DNA of 64,000 nucleotides from Azohydromonas australica DSM 1124 (GCF_000430725.1 NZ_KE387203.1:392976-456975), one strand, 5' to 3'. Positions 26,956 to 36,052 are shown, numbered from the stretch's first letter. Numbers and translations are program-made. Notes: generated by a model from the letters alone, not told the origin.

Positions 26956-28665
26956 ATGCTCGCTCTGCACCGTTTCCAGCCGCGCCTCATCCAGGCGCTG
27001 CGCGGCTATTCCCGCGGCCAGCTCATCGCCGACCTGGGCGCCGGCCTGACGGTCGGCATCGTCGCCCTGCCCCTGGCCATGGCCTTTGCCATCGCCAGCG
27101 GGCTCAAGCCCGAACAGGGCATCTTCACCGCCGTCATCGCCGGCTTCCTGATCTCGGCGCTGGGCGGCTCCAACGTCCAGATCGGCGGCCCGGCCGGCGC
27201 CTTCATCGTCATCGTCTACGGCATCCAGGCGCAGTACGGCCTGGCGAACCTGCTCATCGCCACCATGCTCGCCGGCGTGCTGCTGTTCGTGCTGGGGCTG
27301 CTGCGGCTGGGGGCGCTGGTGCGCTACATCCCGGTGGGGGTGGTGATCGGCTTCACCAACGGCATCGCCGTGCTCATCGGGCTGTCGCAGCTGAAGGATC
27401 TGCTGGGGCTGCGCATCGAGAAGATGCCGGCCGACTTCTTCGCGCAGATCGCGGCGCTGTGGTCGCACCTGCACACCGTCAACCTCGCGGCGCTGGCCCT
27501 GGGGCTGGGCAGCCTGGCGCTGGTGGTGGTGTGGCCCAAGTCCTACCGCATGCCCAGCCCGCCGCACGGCCTGCTGGAGAAGGTCAAGCGCCATGCCGCG
27601 CAGGTGCCGGGCACCGTCATCGCGCTGGCGCTGGCGACGCTCACGGCGCGCGTGCTGGGGCTGGAGGTGGAGACCATCGGCTCGCGCTTCGGCGGCATTC
27701 CGCAGTCGCTGCCGGGCTTCGATCTGCCGAGCTTCGACTGGGCCGGCGTGAAGCAGCTGCTCATGCCCACGCTGACCATCGCGCTGCTGGGCGCCATCGA
27801 GTCGCTGCTGTGCGCGCGCGTGGCCGACAACATGAGCGACCTGCCGCGCCACGACCCGAACCAGGAGTTGATGGCGCAGGGCGTGGCGAACTTCGTCGCG
27901 CCGCTGTTCGGCGGCATGCCCGCCACCGGCACCATCGCCCGCACCTCGACCAACGTGCGCTCGGGCGCGCGCACGCCGGTGGCGGGCATGGTGCACGCGC
28001 TGACGCTGCTGGCCGTCGTGCTGGTGGCCGCCCCGCTGGCGGTGCACGTGCCGCTGGCGGCGCTGGCGGGGATCCTGCTATTCGTGGCCTGGAACATGGG
28101 CGAGTGGCACGAGTTCGCGCGGCTGCGCCAGTTCAAGCTGCCCTATCGCGCGGTGGTGCTGGGCAGCTTCGTGCTCACGGTGGTGTTCGACCTGACGGTG
28201 GCGGTGGAGGCCGGGCTGCTGATGGCCTGCGGCTTCTTCATCCTGCGCATGGGCAACCTGTTCCGCATCGAGCCGATGCCGCTGCCGGAGCCGCTGCCGG
28301 GCGTGCAGGTGATGCAGGCCTACGGCGCGCTGTTCTTCGGCGCCGTGGGCAAGCTGGAGTCGCTGCCCGAGCAGATGGCGCCGGGCACGCGGGTGCTGGT
28401 GCTGGAGATGCACCGCCTGGTGTCGCTGGACAGCACCGGCGTGGACACGCTCAAGCAGCTCGCGCGCACGCTGCGCCGCCGCGGCATCGCGCTGGTGCTG
28501 GCCGACCCCAACGAGCAGCCGCTGTCGCTGCTCAAGCGCGCGGGGCTGGAGGAGATCCTGGGGGCGGAGTGCATCGTGGCGACGCTGGGCGAGGCGCTGG
28601 GGCTGGCGCGGCGGACCGTGGAAGGCCGCCCCGCGCCCGGGCGCACCGCGATGGCCGAGGCGTAG
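26956..28665 (+). CDS. SulP-family anion transporter with STAS domain
   Basis: A 569-residue SLC26/SulP protein with 12-14 membrane helices (about residues 25-440). The substrate-site region is GGPAGAFIVIVYGI. A cytoplasmic STAS domain (about 455-550) has VLVLEMHRLVSLDSTGVDTL, the serine/threonine patch typical of regulatory STAS folds. Substrates in this family include sulphate, bicarbonate and dicarboxylates; this one cannot be assigned. The ATG at 26956 follows GGAGG at 26947-26951. The 147 bp after metG contain no other convincing gene. Confidence 0.93.
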   Translation: MLALHRFQPRLIQALRGYSRGQLIADLGAGLTVGIVALPLAMAFAIASGLKPEQGIFTAVIAGFLISALGGSNVQIGGPAGAFIVIVYGIQAQYGLANLLIATMLAGVLLFVLGLLRLGALVRYIPVGVVIGFTNGIAVLIGLSQLKDLLGLRIEKMPADFFAQIAALWSHLHTVNLAALALGLGSLALVVVWPKSYRMPSPPHGLLEKVKRHAAQVPGTVIALALATLTARVLGLEVETIGSRFGGIPQSLPGFDLPSFDWAGVKQLLMPTLTIALLGAIESLLCARVADNMSDLPRHDPNQELMAQGVANFVAPLFGGMPATGTIARTSTNVRSGARTPVAGMVHALTLLAVVLVAAPLAVHVPLAALAGILLFVAWNMGEWHEFARLRQFKLPYRAVVLGSFVLTVVFDLTVAVEAGLLMACGFFILRMGNLFRIEPMPLPEPLPGVQVMQAYGALFFGAVGKLESLPEQMAPGTRVLVLEMHRLVSLDSTGVDTLKQLARTLRRRGIALVLADPNEQPLSLLKRAGLEEILGAECIVATLGEALGLARRTVEGRPAPGRTAMAEA

Positions 28666-28684
28666 GCGGCCCTGGGGCCGGTCC

Positions 28685-29899
28685 TCAACCGGGTTGTGCC
28701 GCCGACGGCGCCAGGCGCGGGTGAAGCGCCAACGCCAGCGGCACGATCGCCAGCGCGGTCAGTGCCGTCGCCACGGTGGCGGCCTGTATGCCGATGTGGT
28801 CGCCCAGGAAGCCGTAGACGATCGGCGACAGCGCGCCCGAAGCGATGGTGCCCGTGTAGAACACCGCGAAGGCGCGCTCGATGCCGCTGGGCGGCGCGAG
28901 GTCCGGCACGGTGCCGTAGAGCACCGACGACGTTCCGTTGAGCATCAGTCCCAGGAGCGGAAGCAGCACGAGCGCGGGCCCCAGCGGGCACAGCAGCACG
29001 GCCACGATGCATGCCGCCGTGCCGCCTTCGGTCACCAGTACCGTGCCCGTCACGCCGAGGCGCTCGCCCAGCCACCCGCAGACGAACTTGCCGGCCGCTC
29101 CGCCGATGAACACCAACGCCAGCGCGGTGCCCAGCATGGAGGGCGAGATGCCCTTGGCCTGCAGCAGAAAGGGCAGGAAAGTCAGCATGCCCATGCGCAC
29201 GGCGGTGTCGAGCACGCCGATCGCCAGCAGCAGCTGGAAGCCGCTGCCCGAGGCGTCCGGGCCGCCACCCGCCTGGCGCTGCGCCGCTGGTGCGGCGCGC
29301 GGCAGAGACGGGAGGAAAAGTGCAAGACCTGCCGCGGCCAGAACGCCCAGCGCGGCCATCACCCACAGCGCATGGCGCCAGGGCATCCCGGCCACCAGAA
29401 GCGACATGGCCGCCGGCAGCGCGGCCTTGCCCAGGTCGCCGGCGAAGTTGTAGATGCCCAGCGGCCCCCGAGCGCGCTGGCCGTAGGCGTGCGACACGGC
29501 GGCAGAGGCCAGCGGGTGCTGGACGCTCGATCCGCAGCCCGACACCGCCAGCGCCACGCCCAGGCCCAACAGGCTTCCCGACACGCCGGCCGCCGCGTAG
29601 CCCAGTGCCGCCAGCAGCGTGCCCAGCGCCAGCGTGGCTCGGCGTCCGATGCGCTGCGACAGCCGGCCGGCCGAGAGCTGCAGGCAGGCCATGGTGCCGC
29701 CGTAGACCGCGCGCAGCACGGCCAGCGCGCCGTAGCCCAGGCCGAATTCCGCCTGCCACACCGGCAGCAGGACGTAGATGAGGTCGGTGTAGCCGTCGTG
29801 CAGCGCATGGGCCACGCACGACAGCCACAGCACCCGGTTCGCTTTGGGCGCAGCTTGCTGGCGCCCGGTCGAATCGGGCGCGAGGGAGGGCGTCGTCAT
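28685..29899 (-). CDS. MFS efflux transporter, fosmidomycin-resistance (Fsr) type
   Basis: A 404-residue, 12-helix transporter. The early motif SCVAHALHDGYTDLIYVLLPVWQAEFGL and the loop GRLSQRIGRRATL match the Fsr branch. Substrates would be small drugs or metabolites. It is divergent from a LysR gene (55-bp shared promoter), the usual layout for a regulator-controlled efflux pump. It is convergent with the SulP gene (19 bp apart). Confidence 0.9.
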   Translation of the reverse strand: MTTPSLAPDSTGRQQAAPKANRVLWLSCVAHALHDGYTDLIYVLLPVWQAEFGLGYGALAVLRAVYGGTMACLQLSAGRLSQRIGRRATLALGTLLAALGYAAAGVSGSLLGLGVALAVSGCGSSVQHPLASAAVSHAYGQRARGPLGIYNFAGDLGKAALPAAMSLLVAGMPWRHALWVMAALGVLAAAGLALFLPSLPRAAPAAQRQAGGGPDASGSGFQLLLAIGVLDTAVRMGMLTFLPFLLQAKGISPSMLGTALALVFIGGAAGKFVCGWLGERLGVTGTVLVTEGGTAACIVAVLLCPLGPALVLLPLLGLMLNGTSSVLYGTVPDLAPPSGIERAFAVFYTGTIASGALSPIVYGFLGDHIGIQAATVATALTALAIVPLALALHPRLAPSAAQPG

Positions 29900-29954
29900 G
29901 CGCCTGATCCTAGGCTTTGGCCATCGGCGCTACCACAGACCTAATATCGCGTCC

Positions 29955-30923
29955 ATGGGGAGAAAAAGTCCCATCAGCGCTGAAAAGGCCGAAACCGGCG
30001 TGGAGCGCTCCCGACTGCCGCCGCTCAATGCGCTGCGCAGCTTCGAGGCGGTCGCCCTGCACGGCAGCTTCACGGCCGCGGCAGCCAAGCTCAACGTCAC
30101 CCATTGGGCGGTCGGCAAGCAGATCCGCCTGCTGGAGGACTGGTTCGGCAAGCCGCTGTTCGAACGCCGCGCGCGCGGGGTGCGGCTCACCGATGAGGGC
30201 GCGGCCCTGCTGGGCGACGTCAGCGACGCCTTCGACCGGCTGGCAACGGGCACCGCCCGGCTGCGCGACACAGGCCCAGCCCGGCGGCCATCGGGGACCG
30301 TGCGGGTGAACGCCCTGGTCAGCTTCGCGGTGAGCTGGTTGCTGCCACGGCTGCCTGGCTTCTGCGCGCAATTCCCCGAGGTCGACGTGCAGGTGTCGAC
30401 CACGTCGCGCAGGTTGCGCTACGTGGGCGGCACCTTCGACATCGGCGTGCGATCCGGGCATGAACAGATCGTCGGCCTGGAGTCGCGCATGCTCATGGCG
30501 GACGTGCGCCTGCCGGCATGCAGCCCCGCCCTGCTGCAACAGCACCCGATCCGCAGCGTGGGCGACCTTCGCCACCACACGCTGCTGCACTCCGCCAGCA
30601 CCAAGGGCGCCTGGGCCCGCTGGCTGCACGAGGCGGGCGCTTCCGGCCTGCGGCCGGTGCGGCAGATGGAGTTCGAGCACGTCTTCCTGCAGCAGGCCGC
30701 GGCGGTGGAAGGCCTGGGCGTGACACTGGCCTCGCTGCCGCTGATCCGGCGCGATCTGGCCGCCGGGCGTCTGGTGTGCCCGCTGCCGGCACCGACCTGG
30801 CGCGCGCCGGACTATGTGATGGTGCTCGCCACCGAACGCGGGAGCGATGCCGCCGTTTCAGCATTCAGGGATTGGATGGTGCAGGCCGCTGCGGAAGAGC
30901 CGGGCACGCCGCCGACGGCGTGA
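29955..30923 (+). CDS. LysR-family regulator, GcvA-like
   Basis: A 322-residue regulator. The N-terminal winged helix (LPPLNALRSFEAVALHGSFTAAAAKLNVTHWAVGKQIRLLE) shows the GcvA/AmpR subgroup signature, followed by the type-2 periplasmic-binding-like effector domain. The ATG at 29955 is chosen; an upstream ATG at 29898 would overlap the transporter's start and add an unusual leader. It most likely controls the divergent MFS gene. Effector unknown. Confidence 0.9.
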   Translation: MGRKSPISAEKAETGVERSRLPPLNALRSFEAVALHGSFTAAAAKLNVTHWAVGKQIRLLEDWFGKPLFERRARGVRLTDEGAALLGDVSDAFDRLATGTARLRDTGPARRPSGTVRVNALVSFAVSWLLPRLPGFCAQFPEVDVQVSTTSRRLRYVGGTFDIGVRSGHEQIVGLESRMLMADVRLPACSPALLQQHPIRSVGDLRHHTLLHSASTKGAWARWLHEAGASGLRPVRQMEFEHVFLQQAAAVEGLGVTLASLPLIRRDLAAGRLVCPLPAPTWRAPDYVMVLATERGSDAAVSAFRDWMVQAAAEEPGTPPTA

Positions 30924-30948
30924 TGCCGCGCCCGCGCCAGGACAGGCC

Positions 30949-31857
30949 CTAGCCCTCCACCACTCCCACCAGCTCCAGCGCCAGCCGGTTGAAGCCCGGC
31001 GCGCGCAGCAGTTCCCCGGCGGCGGCCAGGCGCTCGCCCGGCGGATGCGCCGCGATGGCGTCGAGCTGCGCCCGCAGTCCCTGCAGCGCTGTGGCTACCG
31101 GCAGCAGCGCGGCGGCGCGCAGGCCCTCCTCCACCGCCTCGCGCAGCGCCTGCAGGTGGTCCTCGCCGCCCAGGCCTTCGGCCAGCTCGCAGGCGTTGAC
31201 CAGCATCTGCTCCAGCGCCGACGCCAGCGTGCCGCCCGCCAGCCGCACCGGCGGCACGGTCGTGATGCCCCGCGCCAGGCGCTCGCCGCGCTCGGCCTTG
31301 CTGCGCACGTCCAGCCACAGCCCGTGGCGCAGCACGCCCTCGCCGGCCAGCGCCAGCAGCGCGGCCACCGGGCCCTGCAGCAGCTCGTACTCCAGCTCGT
31401 ACATCGGCGCCTCGACGGCGCCGGCGCGCAGCACGCCCTCGTCCAGCGCCAGCTCGATCACGGCGTCCGCCTGGTCCAGCGCCAGCACGGTGCGGCGCAC
31501 GTCGGTCTCGAAGGTGAGCGCAAGTTCGCCCGTGCCCAGCGCGCGGCGCAACGCGGCGCCGGCGGGCGTGCCGTCGTGGCGCGACGGGTCCAGCCGCGGC
31601 TCGTTCGCGTCCAGCACCACCTCGTGCTCCAGGCGCTGCATCACGCCGTCGCCGCGGCCCTTGAGCGTCTGCACCCAGACGGTGCCCTCGCGGCGCAGCC
31701 GCAGCGCCATGCCGGCCGAGGCCAGCGCGCGGGCGGCGGTGTCGAAGTAGCGTGCCTGCAGCCGCAGCGGCCGGCCGCCGGCGGCCTGGACCTCGGCGTG
31801 CACGGCAGCGCGGGCGGCGGGCGGAATCTGGAATTTCAGTTCGGTTTCGGTGCTCAT
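30949..31857 (-). CDS. CYTH-domain protein (inorganic triphosphatase-like)
   Basis: A 302-residue protein whose first 190 residues form a CYTH fold. The signature acidic/basic strand is ETELKF near the N-terminus. Charged tunnel residues typical of triphosphate binding follow (ARYFDT, LRLRREG, WVQTLKG, RLEHEV). In E. coli YgiF a CHAD domain follows; here the remaining 110 residues are helical but shorter than a usual CHAD and poor in its conserved histidines. It could hydrolyse tripolyphosphate or bind polyphosphate. Confidence 0.82.
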   Translation of the reverse strand: MSTETELKFQIPPAARAAVHAEVQAAGGRPLRLQARYFDTAARALASAGMALRLRREGTVWVQTLKGRGDGVMQRLEHEVVLDANEPRLDPSRHDGTPAGAALRRALGTGELALTFETDVRRTVLALDQADAVIELALDEGVLRAGAVEAPMYELEYELLQGPVAALLALAGEGVLRHGLWLDVRSKAERGERLARGITTVPPVRLAGGTLASALEQMLVNACELAEGLGGEDHLQALREAVEEGLRAAALLPVATALQGLRAQLDAIAAHPPGERLAAAGELLRAPGFNRLALELVGVVEG

Positions 31858-31930
31858 GGACAGTGCTCGGGTCGCCGCGCGGCGGCGGCCGGGAGGGGTA
31901 GAGGAGAAGGCGGCAAGCGGCCGGCCGGCG

Positions 31931-32404
31931 TCAGCGGTCGCCGGGCAGCTGGTCCATGCTGCCCGTGCCCTTCACCAGGCCGTCGGCGTCGAAGGTGACG
32001 CTGAAGAGCTTTTCCTGCTGGCCGTCGAGGTACTGCCAGTCCCAGACCTCGGTCTGGCTCAGGCGGTAGGGCGTGCGCTTGGCGGGACGGCCCAGGAGGT
32101 CGCGCACCTGCTGCCGCGTCATGCCGGGCGACACCATCGCGAAGTAGCGCGCCGACAGCACCTGGCGCAGCGCGCTCATGCGCCCGTCGGGGCCAATGGT
32201 GATGAGGTAGTTCTGCCGCCCGGCGGGCTGGCGCGGGTACTCCAGCGTGCGCGAGCCGTCGCCCTCCTCGCGCACGCGCTCGGGCTCGCCGAATTCACGC
32301 CGCACGTCGGCCTCGGTGGCCACGCCCTCTTCGAGCTTGGCGATGCGCTGCGAGTCGCAGCCGGCCAGCAGACCTCCGAGCAGTGCCAGCATTGCCATGT
32401 TCAT
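31931..32404 (-). CDS. Outer-membrane lipoprotein, BamE/SmpA-like fold
   Basis: A 157-residue lipoprotein. The signal (MNMAMLALLGGLLAGC) has lipobox LAGC with the lipidated cysteine at residue 16. The mature part contains two short repeats typical of SmpA/OmlA-type domains (GVATEADVRREFGEPERV and GMTRQQVRDLLGRPAKR). This suggests a BamE-like fold, perhaps doubled. ATG at 32404 is chosen because it gives a proper signal peptide; a TTG eight codons upstream is rejected. It is divergent from the DUF3460 gene. Confidence 0.82.
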   Translation of the reverse strand: MNMAMLALLGGLLAGCDSQRIAKLEEGVATEADVRREFGEPERVREEGDGSRTLEYPRQPAGRQNYLITIGPDGRMSALRQVLSARYFAMVSPGMTRQQVRDLLGRPAKRTPYRLSQTEVWDWQYLDGQQEKLFSVTFDADGLVKGTGSMDQLPGDR

Positions 32405-32470
32405 CCACCGCAAGTCGGGACTCCCCAAAAGTTAAAATCCGGGTTTTCCAACATTGTCCCGCCGCACGCC

Positions 32471-32674
32471 ATGCCTCTCTTCTGGAAGCCCTACAAGTCG
32501 GAGTTCGGCCAGTTCCTTGACGAGCTCAAGGCCAAGAACCCGCAGATGGAAGCGCAGCAGCGCGCCGGCCGTGCCCTGCTGTGGGACCGCCCGCAGGACC
32601 GCGAGGCCTCCGCCCAGTGGCGCGAAGCGCGCGTGCCGCAGCAACCCTACGTCTACCAGACCAAGAGCGAATGA
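32471..32674 (+). CDS. DUF3460 small protein
   Basis: A 67-residue protein (MPLFWKPYKSEFGQFLDELK...) that spans the DUF3460 family from end to end. It is charged, with no signal or membrane segment; role unknown. It lies 50 bp before scpA in the same direction, an arrangement common in Burkholderiales. A TTAAAAT box at 32432-32438 could serve as its -10. Confidence 0.85.
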   Translation: MPLFWKPYKSEFGQFLDELKAKNPQMEAQQRAGRALLWDRPQDREASAQWREARVPQQPYVYQTKSE

Positions 32675-32723
32675 TCCGGCGCGCGGGCGCCCGCCGCCCG
32701 CGACGGCCGCTCCGGCAGCATCC

Positions 32724-33725
32724 ATGGCCGTATCCGCCTCTTCTCTCCTGACACCCGACGACCCCGCTGCCGCCGAGGCGGCCGGGTCCGGAACCTCGAA
32801 CACGCCGCCCGTGCCCGCCGCGGGCGCGGCCCTGCCTGCGCCCGCAGCGGCGGCGGCCGGGGCGATGGACACCGAGGCGCCCTCGCCGTCCGCGGCGGAG
32901 GCCGCGCGCAGCGCCGAGGCGGTGGCCGTGGCGCGGCTGTACGGCGAGCCGCTGTTCCGGCTGCCGCAGGACCTCTACATCCCGCCCGACGCGCTGGAGG
33001 TCTTCCTCGACGCCTTCGAGGGCCCGCTGGACCTGCTGCTCTACCTGATCCGGCGCCAGAACTTCAACATCCTCGACATCCCGCTGGCCGACGTCACGCG
33101 CCAGTACCTGGGCTACGTGGAGGAGATCCGCAAGCGCAACCTGGAGCTGGCCAGCGAGTACCTGCTCATGGCGGCCATGCTCATCGAGATCAAGAGCCGG
33201 CTGCTGCTGCCGCCGCCCAAGACCGAGGACGGCGCCGAGCCCGAGGACCCGCGCGCCGAACTCGTGCGCCGGCTGCTGGAGTACGAGCAGATGAAGGCGG
33301 CGGCGGCGCGCATCGACGCGCTGCCTACGCTGGGGCGCGACTTCATGCCCGCGCAGGCGGCCATCGAGCTGGCGCTGGAGCCGCCGCTGCCGCAGGTGCG
33401 CCCGGAAGACCTGCGCGACGCCTGGCTGGCCATCGTGCGCCGCGCCAAGCTCAACCAGCACCACACCATCACGCGCGAGCAGCTCTCGGTGCGCGAGCAC
33501 ATGGGCATCGTGCTGCGCCGCCTGCGCGAGCGGCCCTACGTGGAGTTCGAGCGGCTGTTCGACGTCCGGCGCGGACTGCCGGTGCTGGTCGTGACCTTCG
33601 TCGCCATGCTGGAACTCGCACGCGAGCGGCTGCTGGAGATCACGCAGGCCGAGGCCTTCGCGCCCATCTACGTGCGCCTGGCCGCACCGGTGTCGGACAG
33701 CGCCGAAGCCGCTGCTGCCGAGTAG
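32724..33725 (+). CDS. scpA: Segregation and condensation protein A (ScpA)
   Basis: A 333-residue kleisin of the Smc-ScpA-ScpB complex that organises the chromosome. The N-terminal Smc-binding region reads FEGPLDLLLYLIRRQNFNILDIPLADVTRQYL and the C-terminal winged helix is present. About 75 alanine/proline-rich residues precede the conserved core, unlike the usual 250-280-residue length. An internal ATG at 32865 would shorten this tail by 47 residues and is a real alternative start. No scpB is in the window. Confidence 0.92.
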   Translation: MAVSASSLLTPDDPAAAEAAGSGTSNTPPVPAAGAALPAPAAAAAGAMDTEAPSPSAAEAARSAEAVAVARLYGEPLFRLPQDLYIPPDALEVFLDAFEGPLDLLLYLIRRQNFNILDIPLADVTRQYLGYVEEIRKRNLELASEYLLMAAMLIEIKSRLLLPPPKTEDGAEPEDPRAELVRRLLEYEQMKAAAARIDALPTLGRDFMPAQAAIELALEPPLPQVRPEDLRDAWLAIVRRAKLNQHHTITREQLSVREHMGIVLRRLRERPYVEFERLFDVRRGLPVLVVTFVAMLELARERLLEITQAEAFAPIYVRLAAPVSDSAEAAAAE

Positions 33726-33808
33726 GCAGGCCGCCCCGGGACGATCCTGGGCAGCGCCCGGCACGCGGCGTGCCGCGAGCGGCCTTAGCGGCGCAAGCTG
33801 ACTTCTGT

Positions 33809-33854
33809 CCTCCCCCTGAGGGGCGAATCCGCATCCCCTGCAAGCGGGGGGAGG
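33809..33854. repeat. Nested inverted repeat after scpA
   Basis: Outer arms CCTCCCCC (33809-33816) and GGGGGAGG (33847-33854) enclose inner arms AGGGG (33819-33823) and CCCCT (33835-33839). It lies in the 259-bp gap 33726-33984. It may act as a terminator of the DUF3460-scpA unit, or be a dispersed repeat; no T-run follows. Confidence 0.55.
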
Positions 33855-33984
33855 CGGCGCCGAGCCTTCGGTGCGAGCGCATACCCTCGGCGGGCCATGT
33901 GTCTGCGACATGGCGGGGGACGCCGCCCTGCGGCGCGCGCAGCCCGGACCGCGGGGCCTCTCCCGGCCGGGCGGGATTGCAAGC

Positions 33985-34839
33985 ATGCCCACCACACCTT
34001 CCGCCTCCTGGGTGGCCGAATGCGCCGCCTGCCACCACAGCAACCCGGCGCGAGCCCATTTCTGCAGCGTCTGCGGCGCCCCGCTGCAGTCGCCCGCCGC
34101 CGCGGCGGCCCGGGCCTCGGCCGCCGCCGCGCCGGAAACCACGGCCGGCGACCCGCCCGAGCCCAAGGGCTTCATGCTGCATTTCAACGACGACAACAGC
34201 CTCGCCATCGCGCCGCGCTACACCGCGCCCGACGCCGGCGATGCCGACACGGCAGCCCCCTCCGGCGCCAATCCGGCCGGGCACGCGGCGCGGCAGCAGC
34301 CCCACGCCGAGTTCCACTTCAGCCTGCCCGGCCCGCAGCCGCAGGCCCAGGAGCGCGCCCAGCCGAGTGCGAGCCGCGTGAACTGGAGCAACGCCACCGT
34401 CGCCGGCGCCATGCTGGCGCTCACGGCCATCGTGGGCTCGGGCAGCTACCTGCTGGGCCGCAGCAGCCTCACCTCGCCCACGCCGCTGGCCGGCTACCAG
34501 GCTCCTGCGCCCGCGATGGCCACCGCCCTGGGCACCGTCCCGGCTCAGCCGCCGGCCGCCCTGCACACCGCCGCGGCCACGCCGCCGGGCGCCGACGGCC
34601 TCCAGCCCGCGCAGAGCAGCCCGGGCCAGGCGCAGCAGGCGCTGGCCCCGCTGGCGCCTACCCTGCCGGCGCAGCCGGTGGCCGCAGCCACGGTGCCGGC
34701 CGCGACCGTGGCCCAGGCCACACCGGCCAGGGCCGCGGCCCCACAAGCGGTGGCCGCTCCGGGCGCAGCAGCGCGCGGCGCTCCGGCCGCCATGCCCTGC
34801 AACGCCACAGTGGCGGCGCTGGGCCTGTGCGAACCCTGA
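33985..34839 (+). CDS. Zinc-ribbon single-pass membrane protein
   Basis: A 284-residue protein of no family I can name. It begins with a zinc ribbon (C-x2-C...C-x2-C in CAACHHSNPARAHFCSVCG, about residues 13-31). A short acidic segment follows, then one membrane helix (about 138-158), then a long Ala/Pro/Gln-rich external stretch. It ends with a cysteine pair, PCNATVAALGLCEP. The ribbon would be cytoplasmic and the tail periplasmic. The receptor gene 23 bp downstream ends with the same C-x9-C layout (CPQQERILGLCKS), which suggests that the two proteins act together. Confidence 0.7.
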   Translation: MPTTPSASWVAECAACHHSNPARAHFCSVCGAPLQSPAAAAARASAAAAPETTAGDPPEPKGFMLHFNDDNSLAIAPRYTAPDAGDADTAAPSGANPAGHAARQQPHAEFHFSLPGPQPQAQERAQPSASRVNWSNATVAGAMLALTAIVGSGSYLLGRSSLTSPTPLAGYQAPAPAMATALGTVPAQPPAALHTAAATPPGADGLQPAQSSPGQAQQALAPLAPTLPAQPVAAATVPAATVAQATPARAAAPQAVAAPGAAARGAPAAMPCNATVAALGLCEP

Positions 34840-34862
34840 TCACCACGGGAGGGAGAGAGACC

Positions 34863-35951
34863 ATGAGATCCACCATCCGCCACAGCGTCGCCGCGGTACT
34901 GGGCACCGCGCTCGCGCTGGCCGCGCAAGCCGCCTCCGTCGACTACAAGATCGTCACCGCCTCGGAGCGCGGCACCTACATCCAGATCGGCCGCGACCTG
35001 GCGCGCTTCGTGGCGCCGCAGGCCGACATCGCGCTGGAGGCGCTGCCCTCCGCCGGCTCGGCGGAGAACGTGCAGCGGCTGCGCAGCGAGCCCGGCGTGA
35101 AGCTCGCGCTGGTGCAGTCCGACGTCTACCAAGCCTTCCTCGACCGTGCCGCGGCCGGCAACCCGCAAGCGGCCGAGACCATCAAGCCGCTGCGCGTGGT
35201 CATGCCGCTCTACAACGAGGAGATCTACTTCATCACCCGCGCCGACTCGCCGCTGCAGAACGTGCACGAGATCAAGGACGCCCGGATCAACGTCGGCCCG
35301 CTGCTCAGCGGCACCGCGCTGTCGGCCACCACGCTGTACAAGCAGATGTTTGGCAAGCCGCTGCCCGACGGCCAGGCCAGCTACCTCAGCAACGAGGACG
35401 CGCTGGTCAAGCTCACGGTGGACAAGAGCATCGACGTGGTGGTGGCCGTGGCCGGGCAGCCGGCCAAGCTGCTGGTGGACATGAAGCCCGAGGCGCGACA
35501 GCTCATCCGGCTGCTGAAGTTCGACGCCGCCAACCCCGCGAGCAAGGCCGCGCTGCAGACCTACTTCCCCTCGGTGGTGAAGGCCAGCAACTACCCCAAC
35601 CTGCTCCCTGAGGACATTCCCGGCGTGGCCGTGAAGGCCTTCCTCGTCACCTTCAACTACGGGCAGTCCGACACTACCGCCCACCTCAGCCGCTTCGCGC
35701 GCGCGCTGTGCCAGAACTTCCCCACGCTGCAGGCCGAAGGCCACCCGAAGTGGAAGGAAGTGAACCTCGCGCTGCCGCCGCTGGGCAAGGGCTGGAGCTA
35801 CTACGCGCCCATGGTGCGCGAGTTCAACAGCTGCGTGAGCGAGCACGCCCGCGCCGGGCGCGTGATCCAGCCGGTGGTCAATCCCAACACCAAGCCCAAC
35901 GCCCCGCAGTGCCCGCAGCAGGAGCGCATCCTGGGCCTGTGCAAGTCGTGA
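34863..35951 (+). CDS. TAXI-family TRAP solute receptor (orphan)
   Basis: A 362-residue periplasmic receptor with a Sec signal (cleavage near AQA-AS, about residue 23). TAXI landmarks are YKIVTASERGTYIQIGRDLA, NVQRLRSEPGVKLALVQSDV and NEEIYFITRADSPLQNVHEIK. Family ligands include glutamate and other small acids. No DctM/DctQ permease gene is nearby, so it may serve signalling rather than uptake. The two-component genes at 36053-38648 run toward it, and a link is possible. It carries a C-terminal C-x9-C tail. GGGAGGGAGAG precedes the ATG. Confidence 0.88.
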   Translation: MRSTIRHSVAAVLGTALALAAQAASVDYKIVTASERGTYIQIGRDLARFVAPQADIALEALPSAGSAENVQRLRSEPGVKLALVQSDVYQAFLDRAAAGNPQAAETIKPLRVVMPLYNEEIYFITRADSPLQNVHEIKDARINVGPLLSGTALSATTLYKQMFGKPLPDGQASYLSNEDALVKLTVDKSIDVVVAVAGQPAKLLVDMKPEARQLIRLLKFDAANPASKAALQTYFPSVVKASNYPNLLPEDIPGVAVKAFLVTFNYGQSDTTAHLSRFARALCQNFPTLQAEGHPKWKEVNLALPPLGKGWSYYAPMVREFNSCVSEHARAGRVIQPVVNPNTKPNAPQCPQQERILGLCKS

Positions 35952-36003
35952 TGTGATGCGCTCGCCGCCGGGCCCTCCCGGGCCGGCGGCCACTTGGCCC
36001 CCG

Positions 36004-36035
36004 GGGCCGCCCTGTCGTTCATGGGCGGCCCTTTT
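36004..36035 (+). terminator. Intrinsic terminator after the TAXI gene
   Basis: GGGCCGCCC (36004-36012) pairs with GGGCGGCCC (36023-36031), with a 10-nt loop followed by TTTT and TTT. A second, bulged GC hairpin lies just upstream at about 35965-35989. The structure separates the receptor gene from the convergent kinase gene. Confidence 0.8.
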
Positions 36036-36052
36036 GCTTTCTGCTGCCCTGG

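Noticed and set aside
26810..27049. Plus-strand 79-codon frame between metG and the SulP gene
   Set aside because: It overlaps the start of the SulP gene in another frame and has no conserved features.
24637..28047. 1136-codon minus-strand open frame across metG and the SulP gene
   Set aside because: It spans two confidently coded genes on the other strand and encodes only His/Arg/Gln/Ala-rich sequence. It is typical of antisense frames at this GC content.
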